The notes: generated by a model not told the origin, from the sequence alone. A DNA stretch of 64,000 nt from Sulfoacidibacillus ferrooxidans (GCF_022606465.1 NZ_JALBUF010000003.1:186001-250000), one strand, 5' to 3'; positions 38,141-46,985 are shown, counted from the first letter of the stretch. Numbers and translations are program-made.

Positions 38141-38196
38141 TGGTGACGCGGATGGCGTGAAACGTGACGTTTTCGACATGTTGTAGTACACCATCA
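38138..38196 (+). promoter_or_regulatory. Leader hairpin before the ABC-F gene
   Basis: TGATGGTG (38138–38145) pairs perfectly with CACCATCA (38189–38196). The segment between contains further self-complementary ACGTGACGTT. No T-run follows, so control would be translational or need a different fold. Confidence 0.4.
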
Positions 38197-38217
38197 GACC
38201 ATGACTGAAAGGGTTTG

Positions 38218-39819
38218 ATGATGTTGAGTATTTTAGAGATCTCCGATTTATCCCACGGTTTTGGTGACCGAACTCTATTTCGCAATGTACAAGTTCAACT
38301 TTCTCCTCGAGAGCACGTTGCATTGATCGGAAGAAACGGTGTTGGAAAATCAACTTTTCTTCAGATTATTGCTGATTTCATTTCTCATGACGCAGGCTAT
38401 GTAAAATTTCAAAACAATATTCAATATGGTTATCTCACGCAACATGCTGACCTTTCGCAGTTTGCTACCATTGGTGATGCGCTCCGACATGCATTTGCAC
38501 CTATTTTTGCAAAAGAAGAGTTGCTACAAACGATTGCAGAAAAACTTGGAACTGTAGCCGATCAAGAGCTAGAACGATTACTAGAACGCTATGCGAACTT
38601 ACAAGAAGAACTTGAGCGTGATGGGATCTATGAGCTTGGTTCACGTGTGGATTCAGTAGCTTCTGGTTTAGGCTTACTTGAGCTCGGACTCGATCGCCCC
38701 GTCGCAAATCTCAGTGGTGGACAACGCACAAAAGTGTTGCTAGGCCAGTTGCTTTTACAACAGCCAGATGTTCTGCTCCTTGATGAACCTACTAACTTTC
38801 TTGATGCAGAACATGTCATTTGGTTAAAAGACTACCTACAAAATTATCCCCAAGCATTTATCGTTATCTCTCACGAAGCTGATTTTCTAGAAGAAGTGGG
38901 AAACGTTATTTGGTCTATTGAAAATGCACAACTCATTCGCTATAACGGTAAATATTCAGCTTATTTAGCGTATGCACAAGAACGAAATGCACAACAAGTT
39001 CAGGCGTTCACAAGACAACAACAAGAAATTAAACGTACAGAAGAATTTATCGATAAAAACATCGCCCGCGCTTCGACAACAAAGCGTGCACAAAGTCGGC
39101 GTAAAGCGCTAGAAAAGCTCGACCGCATTGAAATTCCGCCAACAACTCCACCGCCATCATTCCCGTTTGTGGAGGCACCATCATCTGCTAAAATTTCGAT
39201 CGATGCAAAAGGATTGCAGATCGGCTATTCACATGCGCTTCTACCTCCACTCGACATTATCATTGAGCAAGGGAGTAAGATTGCACTTGTGGGTTATAAC
39301 GGGATTGGTAAATCAACTCTTTTGCGAACATTAGTTGGAGAGCTGCCTGCATTTGATGGGAAACTGCAACGTGATGAAAAACTTCAAATTGGTTACTTTG
39401 CCCAGGAAAATTATCAACACGATCAAATGACTGCGCTGGAAAGAGTATGGCAACATGTTCCTAGTTGGCCACAGCAGGATGTTCGTAAAGCGCTGGCTCG
39501 ATCCGGGTTAAAGCAAGAGCATATCACCCAACAGATTCGCTCACTAAGTGGCGGTGAACAGGCGAAGATACGGCTTTGTATTTTAACACTGCATCAATAC
39601 AATGCATTAGTTCTCGATGAACCTACCAATCACTTAGACAACGCTTCGCGCAATGCCCTACAGGCTGCGCTAAAAAAATTTCGTGGGACTGTCATCCTTG
39701 TATCACATGAACCTATTTTTTATCAATCCATCGTGGATTCCACAGTTGACCTAGAATCCCTCTTTACTCGTGGAGTTGCGGATCGAATTATCGCACATGG
39801 TGCAAAGTCTCGTCGTTAA
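38218..39819 (+). CDS. ABC-F family ATPase (ribosome-associated, possible antibiotic protection)
   Basis: About 533 residues, two ABC domains and no membrane segment. Domain 1 has Walker A GRNGVGKSTF, signature LSGGQRTKV and Walker B VLLLDEPTNFLD. The linker (about 240–310) is charged and helical, as in the P-site tRNA interaction motif. Domain 2 has GYNGIGKSTL, LSGGEQAKI and LVLDEPTNHLD. Such proteins act on ribosomes; some give resistance to macrolides, lincosamides or pleuromutilins, others assist translation. Subfamily is not certain. Start ATG 38218 follows AAAGGG. Confidence 0.85.
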   Translation: MMLSILEISDLSHGFGDRTLFRNVQVQLSPREHVALIGRNGVGKSTFLQIIADFISHDAGYVKFQNNIQYGYLTQHADLSQFATIGDALRHAFAPIFAKEELLQTIAEKLGTVADQELERLLERYANLQEELERDGIYELGSRVDSVASGLGLLELGLDRPVANLSGGQRTKVLLGQLLLQQPDVLLLDEPTNFLDAEHVIWLKDYLQNYPQAFIVISHEADFLEEVGNVIWSIENAQLIRYNGKYSAYLAYAQERNAQQVQAFTRQQQEIKRTEEFIDKNIARASTTKRAQSRRKALEKLDRIEIPPTTPPPSFPFVEAPSSAKISIDAKGLQIGYSHALLPPLDIIIEQGSKIALVGYNGIGKSTLLRTLVGELPAFDGKLQRDEKLQIGYFAQENYQHDQMTALERVWQHVPSWPQQDVRKALARSGLKQEHITQQIRSLSGGEQAKIRLCILTLHQYNALVLDEPTNHLDNASRNALQAALKKFRGTVILVSHEPIFYQSIVDSTVDLESLFTRGVADRIIAHGAKSRR

Positions 39820-39856
39820 TTCATGGAAGACAGGCAAATATAGACCCACAGATCGA

Positions 39857-39896
39857 GAAAAGAAGACCGCCTAGGTATCTAGGCGGTCTTCTTTTC
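39857..39896. terminator. Bidirectional terminator between ABC-F and qoxD
   Basis: An 18-bp perfect stem, arms 39857–39874 and 39879–39896 around a GTAT loop. The ends carry A-rich and T-rich tracts (GAAAAGAAG… CTTCTTTTC), so it can serve both convergent genes. Confidence 0.88.
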
Positions 39897-39946
39897 CATG
39901 ATAAACTCTGTAAAGCAAAGCGTTGACGACATCATGGATACAGGGA

Positions 39947-40303
39947 CTACGCAACAGATGAACGGAATGTCATAATCCATGCTGATCCTGCAACGATGGT
40001 AATCGCCACGAAGAAAGCAAATAACAAGGTCATCACATGCGTACGCGATCCATGATTTTCAGTTACGTGCATAAACATCAGTAACTGCACTAAAAGTTGC
40101 ATGATCGCTAGTACAACAATCGTTACAATATCCACCGTTACTGGCAAAGCTGAAGATAACACTAACCCAAGAGCTGCAAAGGTGAGAATCAGTGACAAGA
40201 CATAGCCAATGATATGTTTCCAAGGAAACTTATCGTGATGCGCTGGTTGACCTGGCGTAATCGAAGTGCCATTTACTGCGTTGACATCAGAGTGTGTTGT
40301 CAT
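39947..40303 (-). CDS. qoxD: Quinol oxidase subunit IV
   Basis: A 118-residue protein with three helices, the CyoD/QoxD size, containing KHIIGYVLSLILTFAALGL and LLVQLLMFMHVTENHG. It stabilises the haem–copper oxidase. Its start is 2 nt from the qoxC stop; it is the last gene of the operon. Confidence 0.9.
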   Translation of the reverse strand: MTTHSDVNAVNGTSITPGQPAHHDKFPWKHIIGYVLSLILTFAALGLVLSSALPVTVDIVTIVVLAIMQLLVQLLMFMHVTENHGSRTHVMTLLFAFFVAITIVAGSAWIMTFRSSVA

Positions 40304-40304
40304 C

Positions 40305-40931
40305 CTAACTCACCTTTCCTGAGAGATAGACTACTGTGAAGATAAAGATCCAAATGGCATCAAGAAAGTGCCAGTAAATACTGACCACAAATGCTTTTCG
40401 AGCAGTAACAGCCGTAATACCATAGCGAATTAATTGAATGAGGATCGAAATCATCCAAAATATACCAATCGTAACGTGCGTACCATGTGTTCCTACGAGT
40501 ATGAAAAAGGACGATAGAAAGGCGCTCCTAGTAATATTTGCACCTTCACCAACATACTTTGCAAACTCGCTAATTTCCATGCCAACAAACCCCATACCTA
40601 AGAGGATTGTGACGATCCACCAGCCGATCATTGGTTGAAGACGACTGCGATGCATCTCAAAAATCGCAAGCCCACATGTAAAGCTACTAGTCAATAGTAA
40701 TAAGGTTTCTGTGACAAAACCCGGTACGTCAAAGAGTTGTTCTGCTGTAGGTCCACCATACGTATTGTTGTGCAATACCACATAGGTTGCAAACAAACAC
40801 GAAAACAACACAATGTCAGCTGCGATAAAAACCCAAAACCCTAAGATCTTTAATTGTCCATCTTCTGTTGAATACTCAAGCGGCACGGACGGATCGACCG
40901 GCGCATGATGTGCATCCATTTGGTATGCCAT
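40305..40931 (-). CDS. qoxC: Quinol oxidase subunit III
   Basis: A 208-residue, five-helix subunit III of the CyoC/QoxC type. Seen are LGFWVFIAADIVLFSCLFATYVVL, the ETLLLLTSSFTCGLAI stretch and HGTHVTIGIFWM, then YWHFLDAIWIFIFTVVYL. It has no catalytic metal and stabilises proton pumping. It lies between qoxB and qoxD with 2-nt gaps. Confidence 0.94.
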   Translation of the reverse strand: MAYQMDAHHAPVDPSVPLEYSTEDGQLKILGFWVFIAADIVLFSCLFATYVVLHNNTYGGPTAEQLFDVPGFVTETLLLLTSSFTCGLAIFEMHRSRLQPMIGWWIVTILLGMGFVGMEISEFAKYVGEGANITRSAFLSSFFILVGTHGTHVTIGIFWMISILIQLIRYGITAVTARKAFVVSIYWHFLDAIWIFIFTVVYLSGKVS

Positions 40932-40933
40932 GA

Positions 40934-42889
40934 CTACGACCTCCCCCCGCCTGACTCAGTGTGTTCAATCTCTTCCACACTGATGTAGTGATCTGTATTG
41001 GTTTCAAATGACCTAGAGAACATGAAGAAGAATACTGCTAAGAGACCTAATCCAGCCACTAACCACCACTCAAAAACAAATCCAAAAAACGAGATGAAAA
41101 ATGCAACTGCCATTAAAAATGGCCGCCCAGAGTTATTAGGCATGTGAATAGGCGTATATGGTTTCGCTTTTAACGTATACTTCGCCTTATCTTTGCCATA
41201 CTTGCGATCCCAGAACGCATCGCGCCCATAGATCATTGGAATATGTGCAAAATTATACTCTGGTGCAGGTGATGTCGTCGCCCATTCCAGCGCACGTCCA
41301 TCCCATGCATCACCTGTCAAGTCACGTTCGCCATTTTTGATACTCCAGATGATGTTGACCATCATAAACATCATGGCAAATCCTTGACCAAAAGCACCTA
41401 CAGTTTCTAGCATATTGAGATGACTCCACCCAAGACCTGGTGGATACGTGTACATGCGCCGCGTCATCCCCATTAACCCAAGCAAATACATTGGAAGGAA
41501 GGTTAAATTAAAGCTAATCATAAACAACCAGAAATGCCATTTGCCAAGCGTTTCATTTAATTTCATGCCGAACATTTTGGGCCACCAGTAATACAACCCA
41601 GAGAACACTCCAAAAACAGTTCCACCAACTAGCATATAGTGAAAGTGAGCAATCAAAAAGTAACTATTATGATACTGATAATCTGCAGGAGCAACAGCTA
41701 GCATCACACCTGTCATACCACCGATCACAAATGTCGGAATAAAAGCCAGTGACCAAAGCATTGCCGTATTGAATCTGACTTTACCTTTGTACATCGTGAA
41801 AATCCAGTTAAATATTTTAACGCCAGTGGGGATAGCAATCAACATCGTTGACACTCCAAAAAACGAGTTGACCGTTGCGCCGGCACCCATTGTAAAAAAG
41901 TGATGAACCCAGACAAGAAAACTAAGAAAAGCAATCGCAATCAATGATCCCACCATGGCCGAATACCCAAATAACTTCTTACCTGAGAACGTCCCAATCA
42001 CCTCAGATAAGATACCAAAGGCCGGCAAGATAACAATATACACCTCCGGGTGACCCCAAATCCAAAAGAGGTTAACCCACATCATCGGCATTCCACCGTG
42101 TGTCATTGAAAAAATGTGTGATCCAAACAAACGATCAAAAGAGAGAAGCGAAAGTGCTACTGTAAGCACAGGGAAAGCAAAAATAATGAGGATGGAGGTA
42201 ATCAGCGTAGACCATACAAACATTGGCATCCTCATCAGCGTCATTCCAGGTGCTCGCATTTTAATGATGGTCACTAAGAAATTAATACCGCTAGCTAGTG
42301 TACCTAATCCTGCTAGGTTTAACCCGAATAAATAGTAGTTTTCACCGGGCCCTGGTGAAAATGTCGGTCCTGCAAGCGGTGCATAACTAGTCCAACCCGC
42401 ATCAGGTGAACCACCGATAACAAAAGATAAATTAAATAACAGTGCGCCAAAAAAGAATGTCCATAAACTAATCGCGTTTAAATAAGGAAACGCAACATCG
42501 CGTGCACCAATTTGCAATGGCATAGCAACGTTGATTAAACCAATCAACATAGGCATTGCCATAAATAAAATCATAATCGTTCCATGCGTGGTAAAGACCT
42601 CATCATAATGTTGTGCCCCAAGAAAATGATTATTTGGCACAGCCAACTGAGTCCGCATCATCAGACCATCCATGCCGCCGCGAAAAAACATGGCAAATGC
42701 AGCTAAGATATACATAATCCCGATCTTTTTATGGTCAACCGTAGTCAACCATTCGCGCCATAGCCATTTCCATTTTTTAAAGTAAGTCAAAACACCTACA
42801 ATGCTTATGCTTGCAAGAATAATCAACACATCAGCAATGTAAATATCTATACCTGACACGAAAAGGTGATTAAAATAATGTGGAAGCAT
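40934..42889 (-). CDS. qoxB: Quinol oxidase subunit I (haem–copper, aa3/bo3 type)
   Basis: A 651-residue protein with about 14–15 helices. Haem a ligand His in FTTHGTIMILFMAMP, CuB and the His–Tyr crosslink motif in WIWGHPEVYIVILP, the CuB His pair in FLVWVHHFFTMGAG and the haem ligands in YFLIAHFHYMLVGG are all present. D- and K-channel residues fit type A enzymes. It reduces O2 to water and pumps protons. Oxidation of quinol rather than cytochrome c is inferred from subunit II. Confidence 0.95.
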   Translation of the reverse strand: MLPHYFNHLFVSGIDIYIADVLIILASISIVGVLTYFKKWKWLWREWLTTVDHKKIGIMYILAAFAMFFRGGMDGLMMRTQLAVPNNHFLGAQHYDEVFTTHGTIMILFMAMPMLIGLINVAMPLQIGARDVAFPYLNAISLWTFFFGALLFNLSFVIGGSPDAGWTSYAPLAGPTFSPGPGENYYLFGLNLAGLGTLASGINFLVTIIKMRAPGMTLMRMPMFVWSTLITSILIIFAFPVLTVALSLLSFDRLFGSHIFSMTHGGMPMMWVNLFWIWGHPEVYIVILPAFGILSEVIGTFSGKKLFGYSAMVGSLIAIAFLSFLVWVHHFFTMGAGATVNSFFGVSTMLIAIPTGVKIFNWIFTMYKGKVRFNTAMLWSLAFIPTFVIGGMTGVMLAVAPADYQYHNSYFLIAHFHYMLVGGTVFGVFSGLYYWWPKMFGMKLNETLGKWHFWLFMISFNLTFLPMYLLGLMGMTRRMYTYPPGLGWSHLNMLETVGAFGQGFAMMFMMVNIIWSIKNGERDLTGDAWDGRALEWATTSPAPEYNFAHIPMIYGRDAFWDRKYGKDKAKYTLKAKPYTPIHMPNNSGRPFLMAVAFFISFFGFVFEWWLVAGLGLLAVFFFMFSRSFETNTDHYISVEEIEHTESGGGRS

Positions 42890-42986
42890 CGTTCTCCCCC
42901 TTTACAATCGTAGTACAAAACAAAAAGAGTAGAAGAAATTAATTATGGCAATGACCTTCATCTAGTGACGTTATCTCAAATACCTC

Positions 42987-43853
42987 TTACATGCCCATCT
43001 GCGTATTTTGATTTTGTGCAACTGATGCAGCAGGATAAGAAGAAAATGTCATAATAGGAGATAAACCTTGGTGTTTCACAAGATACGTAGCTTCATTCAT
43101 TGTTAATGCAGGATACTTCGACTTAACTGTTGAAACCCACTGATTAAACTGCGTTTGCGTTTTGGAGTACACATTAAACTGCATATGTGCAAATCCTTTT
43201 CCGGAGAAGTTTGCTCCGCGGCCAAGGTATACACCTGGTTTATCTGCCTCTAGCCAAAGGCCAAGATCGGCACCAGGCATCGTAAACTCCATACCGCCGA
43301 GCTCAGGAACCCAAAACGTATTCATTGGGCCTACAGAAGTCAACATAAATTTCACAGGAACACCAGCAGGTATGACTAGATAGTTCACAGTTTCAATGTG
43401 CTGAGCAGGATACTGAAATATCCATTTCCAATCTGCACTCGTTACATCTACTTCTATCGGATCATGTGCCGAAGCCGGCGGATCTTTTAGTGCGTAAGTT
43501 GTCTGCACCGTAGGGATCGCAAGCGCAATAACAATCAAAACAGGAATAACTGTCCAGGTTACTTCGAGTTTGGTATTTCCTTCGATATTAGGATCGTAAG
43601 TTTTCTCAATCCCTGGTCGCGATGCTCTGTATTTAATTAGCATGTAGGCAAATAATCCAAACACTACTATGCCCACAAAGGCCATTAATACAAAAGACCA
43701 AACGATCAAGTTAAACTCCTTTTGCGCTACTGGACCTTCCGGATGAAGTACAGCTATCTGCGATCCACAACCAGAAAGCATAAGCATGGAGACTGCTGAT
43801 AACGCGGCGAATGTTAATCCACGTCGTTTCTTTGGTGACAGCATGCTTCTCAC
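42987..43853 (-). CDS. qoxA: Quinol oxidase subunit II, lipoprotein
   Basis: A 288-residue lipoprotein: lipobox LMLSGC with the lipidated Cys29, two membrane helices (about 45–70 and 95–118) and a periplasm-side cupredoxin domain. The CuA site is gone: where cytochrome c oxidases have two cysteines, this reads GRGANFSGKGFAHM. That absence assigns it to quinol oxidases. GTG 43853 follows GAGGAG and is preferred. The upstream region has a 12-bp inverted repeat pair and a palindrome. Confidence 0.94.
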   Translation of the reverse strand: MRSMLSPKKRRGLTFAALSAVSMLMLSGCGSQIAVLHPEGPVAQKEFNLIVWSFVLMAFVGIVVFGLFAYMLIKYRASRPGIEKTYDPNIEGNTKLEVTWTVIPVLIVIALAIPTVQTTYALKDPPASAHDPIEVDVTSADWKWIFQYPAQHIETVNYLVIPAGVPVKFMLTSVGPMNTFWVPELGGMEFTMPGADLGLWLEADKPGVYLGRGANFSGKGFAHMQFNVYSKTQTQFNQWVSTVKSKYPALTMNEATYLVKHQGLSPIMTFSSYPAASVAQNQNTQMGM

Positions 43854-43907
43854 TCATCTCCTCTCTTCAATTTTGTCAACAGTGCCTGCGTGCTTACATG
43901 GTTGCAC

Positions 43908-44021
43908 AACATCAAATCGCGTTTATACCCGTTCCAAGTAAGAATGAAAACGTATTTCATAACCGTTCATTTATGCAACCGACATAGAAGCGTTCAAGCA
44001 TCATATCAACGATTTGATGTT
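43908..44021. repeat. 12-bp inverted repeat pair upstream of qoxA
   Basis: AACATCAAATCG (43908–43919) and CGATTTGATGTT (44010–44021) are exact reverse complements 90 nt apart, within the 55–170 nt upstream of qoxA. They flank a likely promoter region with a TATAAA. A looping operator or paired regulator sites are possible. Confidence 0.65.
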
Positions 44022-44064
44022 AGCACTCTTTGGGCTAGTCCCGCATTATGCTAATAGGCAAAAT

Positions 44065-44077
44065 TGACATAATGTCA
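44065..44077. promoter_or_regulatory. 13-bp palindrome TGACATAATGTCA upstream of qoxA
   Basis: TGACAT–A–ATGTCA is a perfect dyad about 210 nt before qoxA. It looks like a dimeric regulator site; no known family is assigned. Apart from this and the inverted repeat pair, 43854–44187 shows no gene. Confidence 0.45.
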
Positions 44078-44187
44078 TAGTTTCATCACGACTTCCATAA
44101 AAAAAGTCATATATTATTTGATTTTAAAAGAAGGAATTCTAGAATACACTCTATTTTTGTATAAATTATAAAAATAGTAAATACAAA

Positions 44188-44242
44188 TAGAGCCTTTTAT
44201 CTAACATTAAGCGTAACGCCTAACATTAGATAAAAGGCTCTA
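44188..44242 (-). terminator. 17-bp hairpin after ctaM
   Basis: Arms 44188–44204 and 44226–44242 pair perfectly. The 21-nt loop, together with the arms, contains CTAACATTA repeated directly (44201–44209 and 44220–44228). On the minus strand, ATTTGTATTTACTATTTTT follows, giving a loose U-tract 20 nt past the ctaM stop. Confidence 0.7.
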
Positions 44243-44262
44243 CCATCTCGTAAATCACCCTT

Positions 44263-44721
44263 TTACTGACCTAATACATGCAACACATTTTTTAATGTTT
44301 CTCCAGGTGGGAAGATGACAAACAGCATGAGGTACACAGCAAGTCCAGTCGCTGCAGTAATAAACCAAAAAATAGCAGTCCAAGGCCCTACCTTACGATG
44401 AATCCGAAATCTTCTCTTAAATGCCAACCGCAACACCCAAACGCCCATGATCGCAGCAACAGTCGCAAGAAAAACATGAATTTTCAAAAACAGAGTATAT
44501 GCGGGAACATAGCTAGCTGGACCACCAAATTCCGTATCGCCAACTACAAATGTCCCCACTGCATAACTCACAAAAAATAACGCTCCCAATATACTTCCAG
44601 CTACCATGAATCGACGATGAATTCGCACGCGGTTTCTGCGAATCATCACCCATCCAACAGCAATACATAGGGCGCTAAGAATCATTGTACTTTCATTAAA
44701 TAGTGCCCATCCTGCAGCCAC
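44263..44721 (-). CDS. ctaM: DUF420 membrane protein, CtaM-like oxidase assembly factor
   Basis: A 152-residue, four-helix protein of the DUF420 family. It has paired IHRRFMVAGSILGALFFVSY and FLKIHVFLATVAAIMGVWVL with conserved His and RIHRKVGPWTAIFWFITAATG. In Staphylococcus, CtaM is needed for active aa3-type quinol oxidase. Here it stands directly upstream of the qox operon, supporting that role. GTG 44721 has AGGAGGG at 5 nt; the frame is open to 44805, but earlier starts have no RBS. Confidence 0.85.
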   Translation of the reverse strand: MAAGWALFNESTMILSALCIAVGWVMIRRNRVRIHRRFMVAGSILGALFFVSYAVGTFVVGDTEFGGPASYVPAYTLFLKIHVFLATVAAIMGVWVLRLAFKRRFRIHRKVGPWTAIFWFITAATGLAVYLMLFVIFPPGETLKNVLHVLGQ

Positions 44722-44963
44722 AGACACCCTCCTCATGGTATAACTTAGCCTTAATACTCCTTTTGTCCACTTTATCATAGTACATGTAATCAACATTTTC
44801 CTCAATGATATGTATAAAATCCTGCTTTTTCACACTCCACTTATCCAATGTTCATTTAATTGTGCGATATGACAACACATTCAATTGGGTTTCGCTCATC
44901 TTGTCGCTTATTGTCTTTTCAAAACGAATTTTACTATTCCCTAGGCAATCTTTATTTTTATAA

Positions 44964-44996
44964 AAAAATTCCCCTATCGCAATGGACGACAGGGGG
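44964..44996 (-). terminator. Intrinsic terminator of gerE (3' part)
   Basis: Minus-strand CCCCTGTCG and CGATAGGGG pair over 9 bp (one G·U) and are followed by TTTTTTT. It lies 8 nt beyond the TAG that ends the gerE 3' part, so the split gene keeps its native terminator. No gene is seen in 44806–44963. Confidence 0.85.
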
Positions 44997-45003
44997 TGGC
45001 GAA

Positions 45004-45087
45004 CTAAATTTGCAATTCGCCCATTCTGACCAACTCCACAACAGCTTGTGAACGGCCTTTGACGTTCAGTTTTTTCATGACATTAGA
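45004..45087 (-). CDS. gerE: gerE, 3' part of split gene (final codons, separated by the intervening element)
   Basis: Reading leftward from the core at 45087, the codons give SNVMKKLNVKGRSQAVVEL then VRMGELQI and stop TAG (45006–45004). This is the C-terminal helix 10/11 part of GerE, a short LuxR-type HTH regulator of late mother-cell genes. It has no start of its own. To the right of the core the frame continues (FAYTSDCI…) but no longer resembles a LuxR HTH. The missing first 51 codons, in the same phase, are at 55568–55738. Joined at the 8-bp core TCTAATGT, the two parts give a 75-codon protein of normal GerE length. Confidence 0.93.
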   Translation of the reverse strand, partial: SNVMKKLNVKGRSQAVVELVRMGELQI

Positions 45088-45107
45088 GATACAGTCACTC
45101 GTGTAAG
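45060..45107. repeat. Left attachment site of the gerE-intervening element
   Basis: Core ACATTAGA at 45080–45087. Left of it is gerE sequence; right of it is the element arm GATACAGTCACTCGTGTAAG (45088–45107). The same core occurs at 55587–55594. Confidence 0.85.
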
Positions 45108-45211
45108 CAAAACGATCGTTCTCTTTCGCAAAGTAGCAAGTAGCCAAGCCATCTCTTCATACATTTTATAATAGACCGCTCCGTGTACATCACTTCAATG
45201 GAGGCTATTGT

Positions 45212-45385
45212 ATGTACAAAAAGGTGACAGAAGAGCAGTGGATCAAGATCGACAACCAACATGTTGCCAACAGGCAATCGGTTACTTTTTATTGTCCTAA
45301 ACATGGTCAATCGAAGGAAAACGTCTATAATCAGCTCATTGCACTATGTATGGAATCATTACATCGTCAGTTGCCATCATCATGA
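45212..45385 (+). CDS. 57-aa protein upstream of the recombinase; candidate directionality factor
   Basis: ATG 45212 follows GGAGG at 7 nt. The product begins MYKKVTEEQWIKIDNQ and contains a FYCPKHGQSKENVYNQ stretch. It is charged, without membrane segments, and ends 25 nt before the recombinase start. No family is recognised. Size and position resemble small recombination directionality factors such as SprB of SPβ, which have no common sequence, so the role is a guess. A TATAAT (45167–45172) upstream has no good -35; CATACATT (45158–45165) partly resembles a SigE -10. Confidence 0.6.
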   Translation: MYKKVTEEQWIKIDNQHVANRQSVTFYCPKHGQSKENVYNQLIALCMESLHRQLPSS

Positions 45386-45410
45386 AACGTTGACAAGCGA
45401 GGTAACTTGT

Positions 45411-46985
45411 ATGGATCGAGCAGCCATCTATGTGCGTGTGAGTACTGATTATGCATCTCAAAAAGATAGTCCAGATCATCAGTTAGCTGCATGTAAGGAA
45501 TATGCAGCTTCTATTGGTCTATCTACTTCACCAGCACACGTATACAATGATGCTGGATTGAGTGGTACAGAGATTACGATGCGAAACGAAGTGAGTCGCA
45601 TGATGCACGATGCGCGAAACGGGGAATTTGAAGCGGTATTATTTACTGCGATCAGTCGTTTTAGTCGGGATATGTCTGATGCGTTTAATATGAAGAAAAA
45701 ATTAGAATCTGTATACGGTGTGCGCTTAATTTCTATCGAAGAAGGATATGATAGCGCTATTGAAGGACGAAACAATGAAATGGTTTTCACCGTTCATGCG
45801 ATGTTAGCCGCTCATAAGTCCAAAGAAATGTCAGTAGCCATTTTGCGTGGTCTTCGTCAATCCGCTAAAAAAGGGAGGCATATTGGTAATGTGACACCCT
45901 ACGGATATCGCAAAGGATTGGATCAAAAATTGGAACAAGAACCATATGAAGCAAATATAATACGAGACATTTTTCGCTTATATCTATCAGGTGAAAGTGC
46001 GAGGTCTATCGCTCACATATTAAATGAACAGCATATCCCTACAGCATCCAAGCGACGATCAGGAAAAGATACTTTATGGCAAGCATCTACCATTACGTCT
46101 ATCTTACACAATGAAGTTTATGTAGGAACGATTGTGGCACACCGATATACAACTGCAAGACACATCGAAGCATCACGCCTGCATGACGAGCTCATCACGA
46201 AACCAAGTAAACGCAACGAAAGCGAATGGATCACTGTTACACAAGCACATGACCCCATAATCGATGACACCACATTTCAACAAGTACAAGACCTTTTGAA
46301 TCAAAAGGCGACCAACCGAGGCATGAAACGAACGTCAAATCTTCTAGCTGGACTCATGTATTGCAATGAATGCGGTGGTAAAATGATCGTGACAGGAAAC
46401 ACGCGATCAAGTCATAACGAAACACATCAATACCGCTATATTGTCTGTGCAACAACACGCAGAATTGGAAAGTCAGCTTGTTCTAATCATTTTATCACAA
46501 AATACGATGATCTTTTGTCTGCATTACTTTCACCACTACAAAAACTACTCCAATCAGCAATAGCTATGACCCCATCTGATGATAGGGAGTTACTCAGTAT
46601 AAGCCAGTATACATCGAGCCATCTTGCGGAGGCTAAAATAACTCAATTGCGCAAAGCATTAGCACATAACCAGCATGAGCAAATAGAAAATTTACGCGCA
46701 TTTCGAAATGGGATATTTACTAAAGACATTATTGAACTAGGTCAAAAAGAGCTTACAGAACAAGCCGTTTATCTACAATCAGAAATAACACGTTTAACCG
46801 AACTTGTTGCACGTAATCATAACATGATAGACTCGATACGATCACAACATTCTGTGTTAAATATCTTTAAGCACATGCATTTGTACAATTCGATGACACA
46901 ACGTTTAGCATTGCAAGCGGTTGTAGATCAAATTATCTTTTCTACAAACGGAGACATTTCTGTCTTATTTACTTGGCAACAGTGA
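45411..46985 (+). CDS. Large serine recombinase of the gerE-intervening element
   Basis: A 524-residue site-specific recombinase. The N-terminal resolvase domain (about 1–150) has the nucleophile Ser11 in AAIYVRVSTDYASQKDS and the conserved RFSRD. A recombinase domain follows (about 165–300, GNVTPYGYRKG… SARSIAHILNEQHIP). The zinc-ribbon domain shows MYCNECGGKM (about 317) and further cysteines near 346 and 358. A coiled-coil-rich tail completes it. This matches SpoIVCA/SprA-type enzymes. ATG 45411 follows GAGGT at 8 nt; upstream frame to 45261 overlaps the 57-aa ORF and is unlikely. It starts 324 nt from the attachment core, typical for an integrase next to its site. Confidence 0.95.
   Translation: MDRAAIYVRVSTDYASQKDSPDHQLAACKEYAASIGLSTSPAHVYNDAGLSGTEITMRNEVSRMMHDARNGEFEAVLFTAISRFSRDMSDAFNMKKKLESVYGVRLISIEEGYDSAIEGRNNEMVFTVHAMLAAHKSKEMSVAILRGLRQSAKKGRHIGNVTPYGYRKGLDQKLEQEPYEANIIRDIFRLYLSGESARSIAHILNEQHIPTASKRRSGKDTLWQASTITSILHNEVYVGTIVAHRYTTARHIEASRLHDELITKPSKRNESEWITVTQAHDPIIDDTTFQQVQDLLNQKATNRGMKRTSNLLAGLMYCNECGGKMIVTGNTRSSHNETHQYRYIVCATTRRIGKSACSNHFITKYDDLLSALLSPLQKLLQSAIAMTPSDDRELLSISQYTSSHLAEAKITQLRKALAHNQHEQIENLRAFRNGIFTKDIIELGQKELTEQAVYLQSEITRLTELVARNHNMIDSIRSQHSVLNIFKHMHLYNSMTQRLALQAVVDQIIFSTNGDISVLFTWQQ

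Noticed and set aside
37940-38353. 137-aa minus-strand frame opposite the ABC-F start
   Set aside because: It overlaps the ABC-F promoter, leader and first domain, has no RBS and shows no family pattern.
42987-43853. Cytochrome c oxidase subunit II
   Set aside because: The CuA cysteines are absent, so the operon is a quinol oxidase.
45158-45172. SigE or SigA promoter for the recombinase
   Set aside because: CATACATT and TATAAT are present but neither has a matching -35, so I do not call a promoter.
45095-45310. 71-aa minus-strand frame over the left end of the element
   Set aside because: It is out of frame with gerE, overlaps the 57-aa ORF and has no protein-like features.
45261-45410. 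N-terminal extension of the recombinase from ATG 45261
   Set aside because: It overlaps the 57-aa ORF, has no RBS, and the resolvase fold begins at the residues after ATG 45411.
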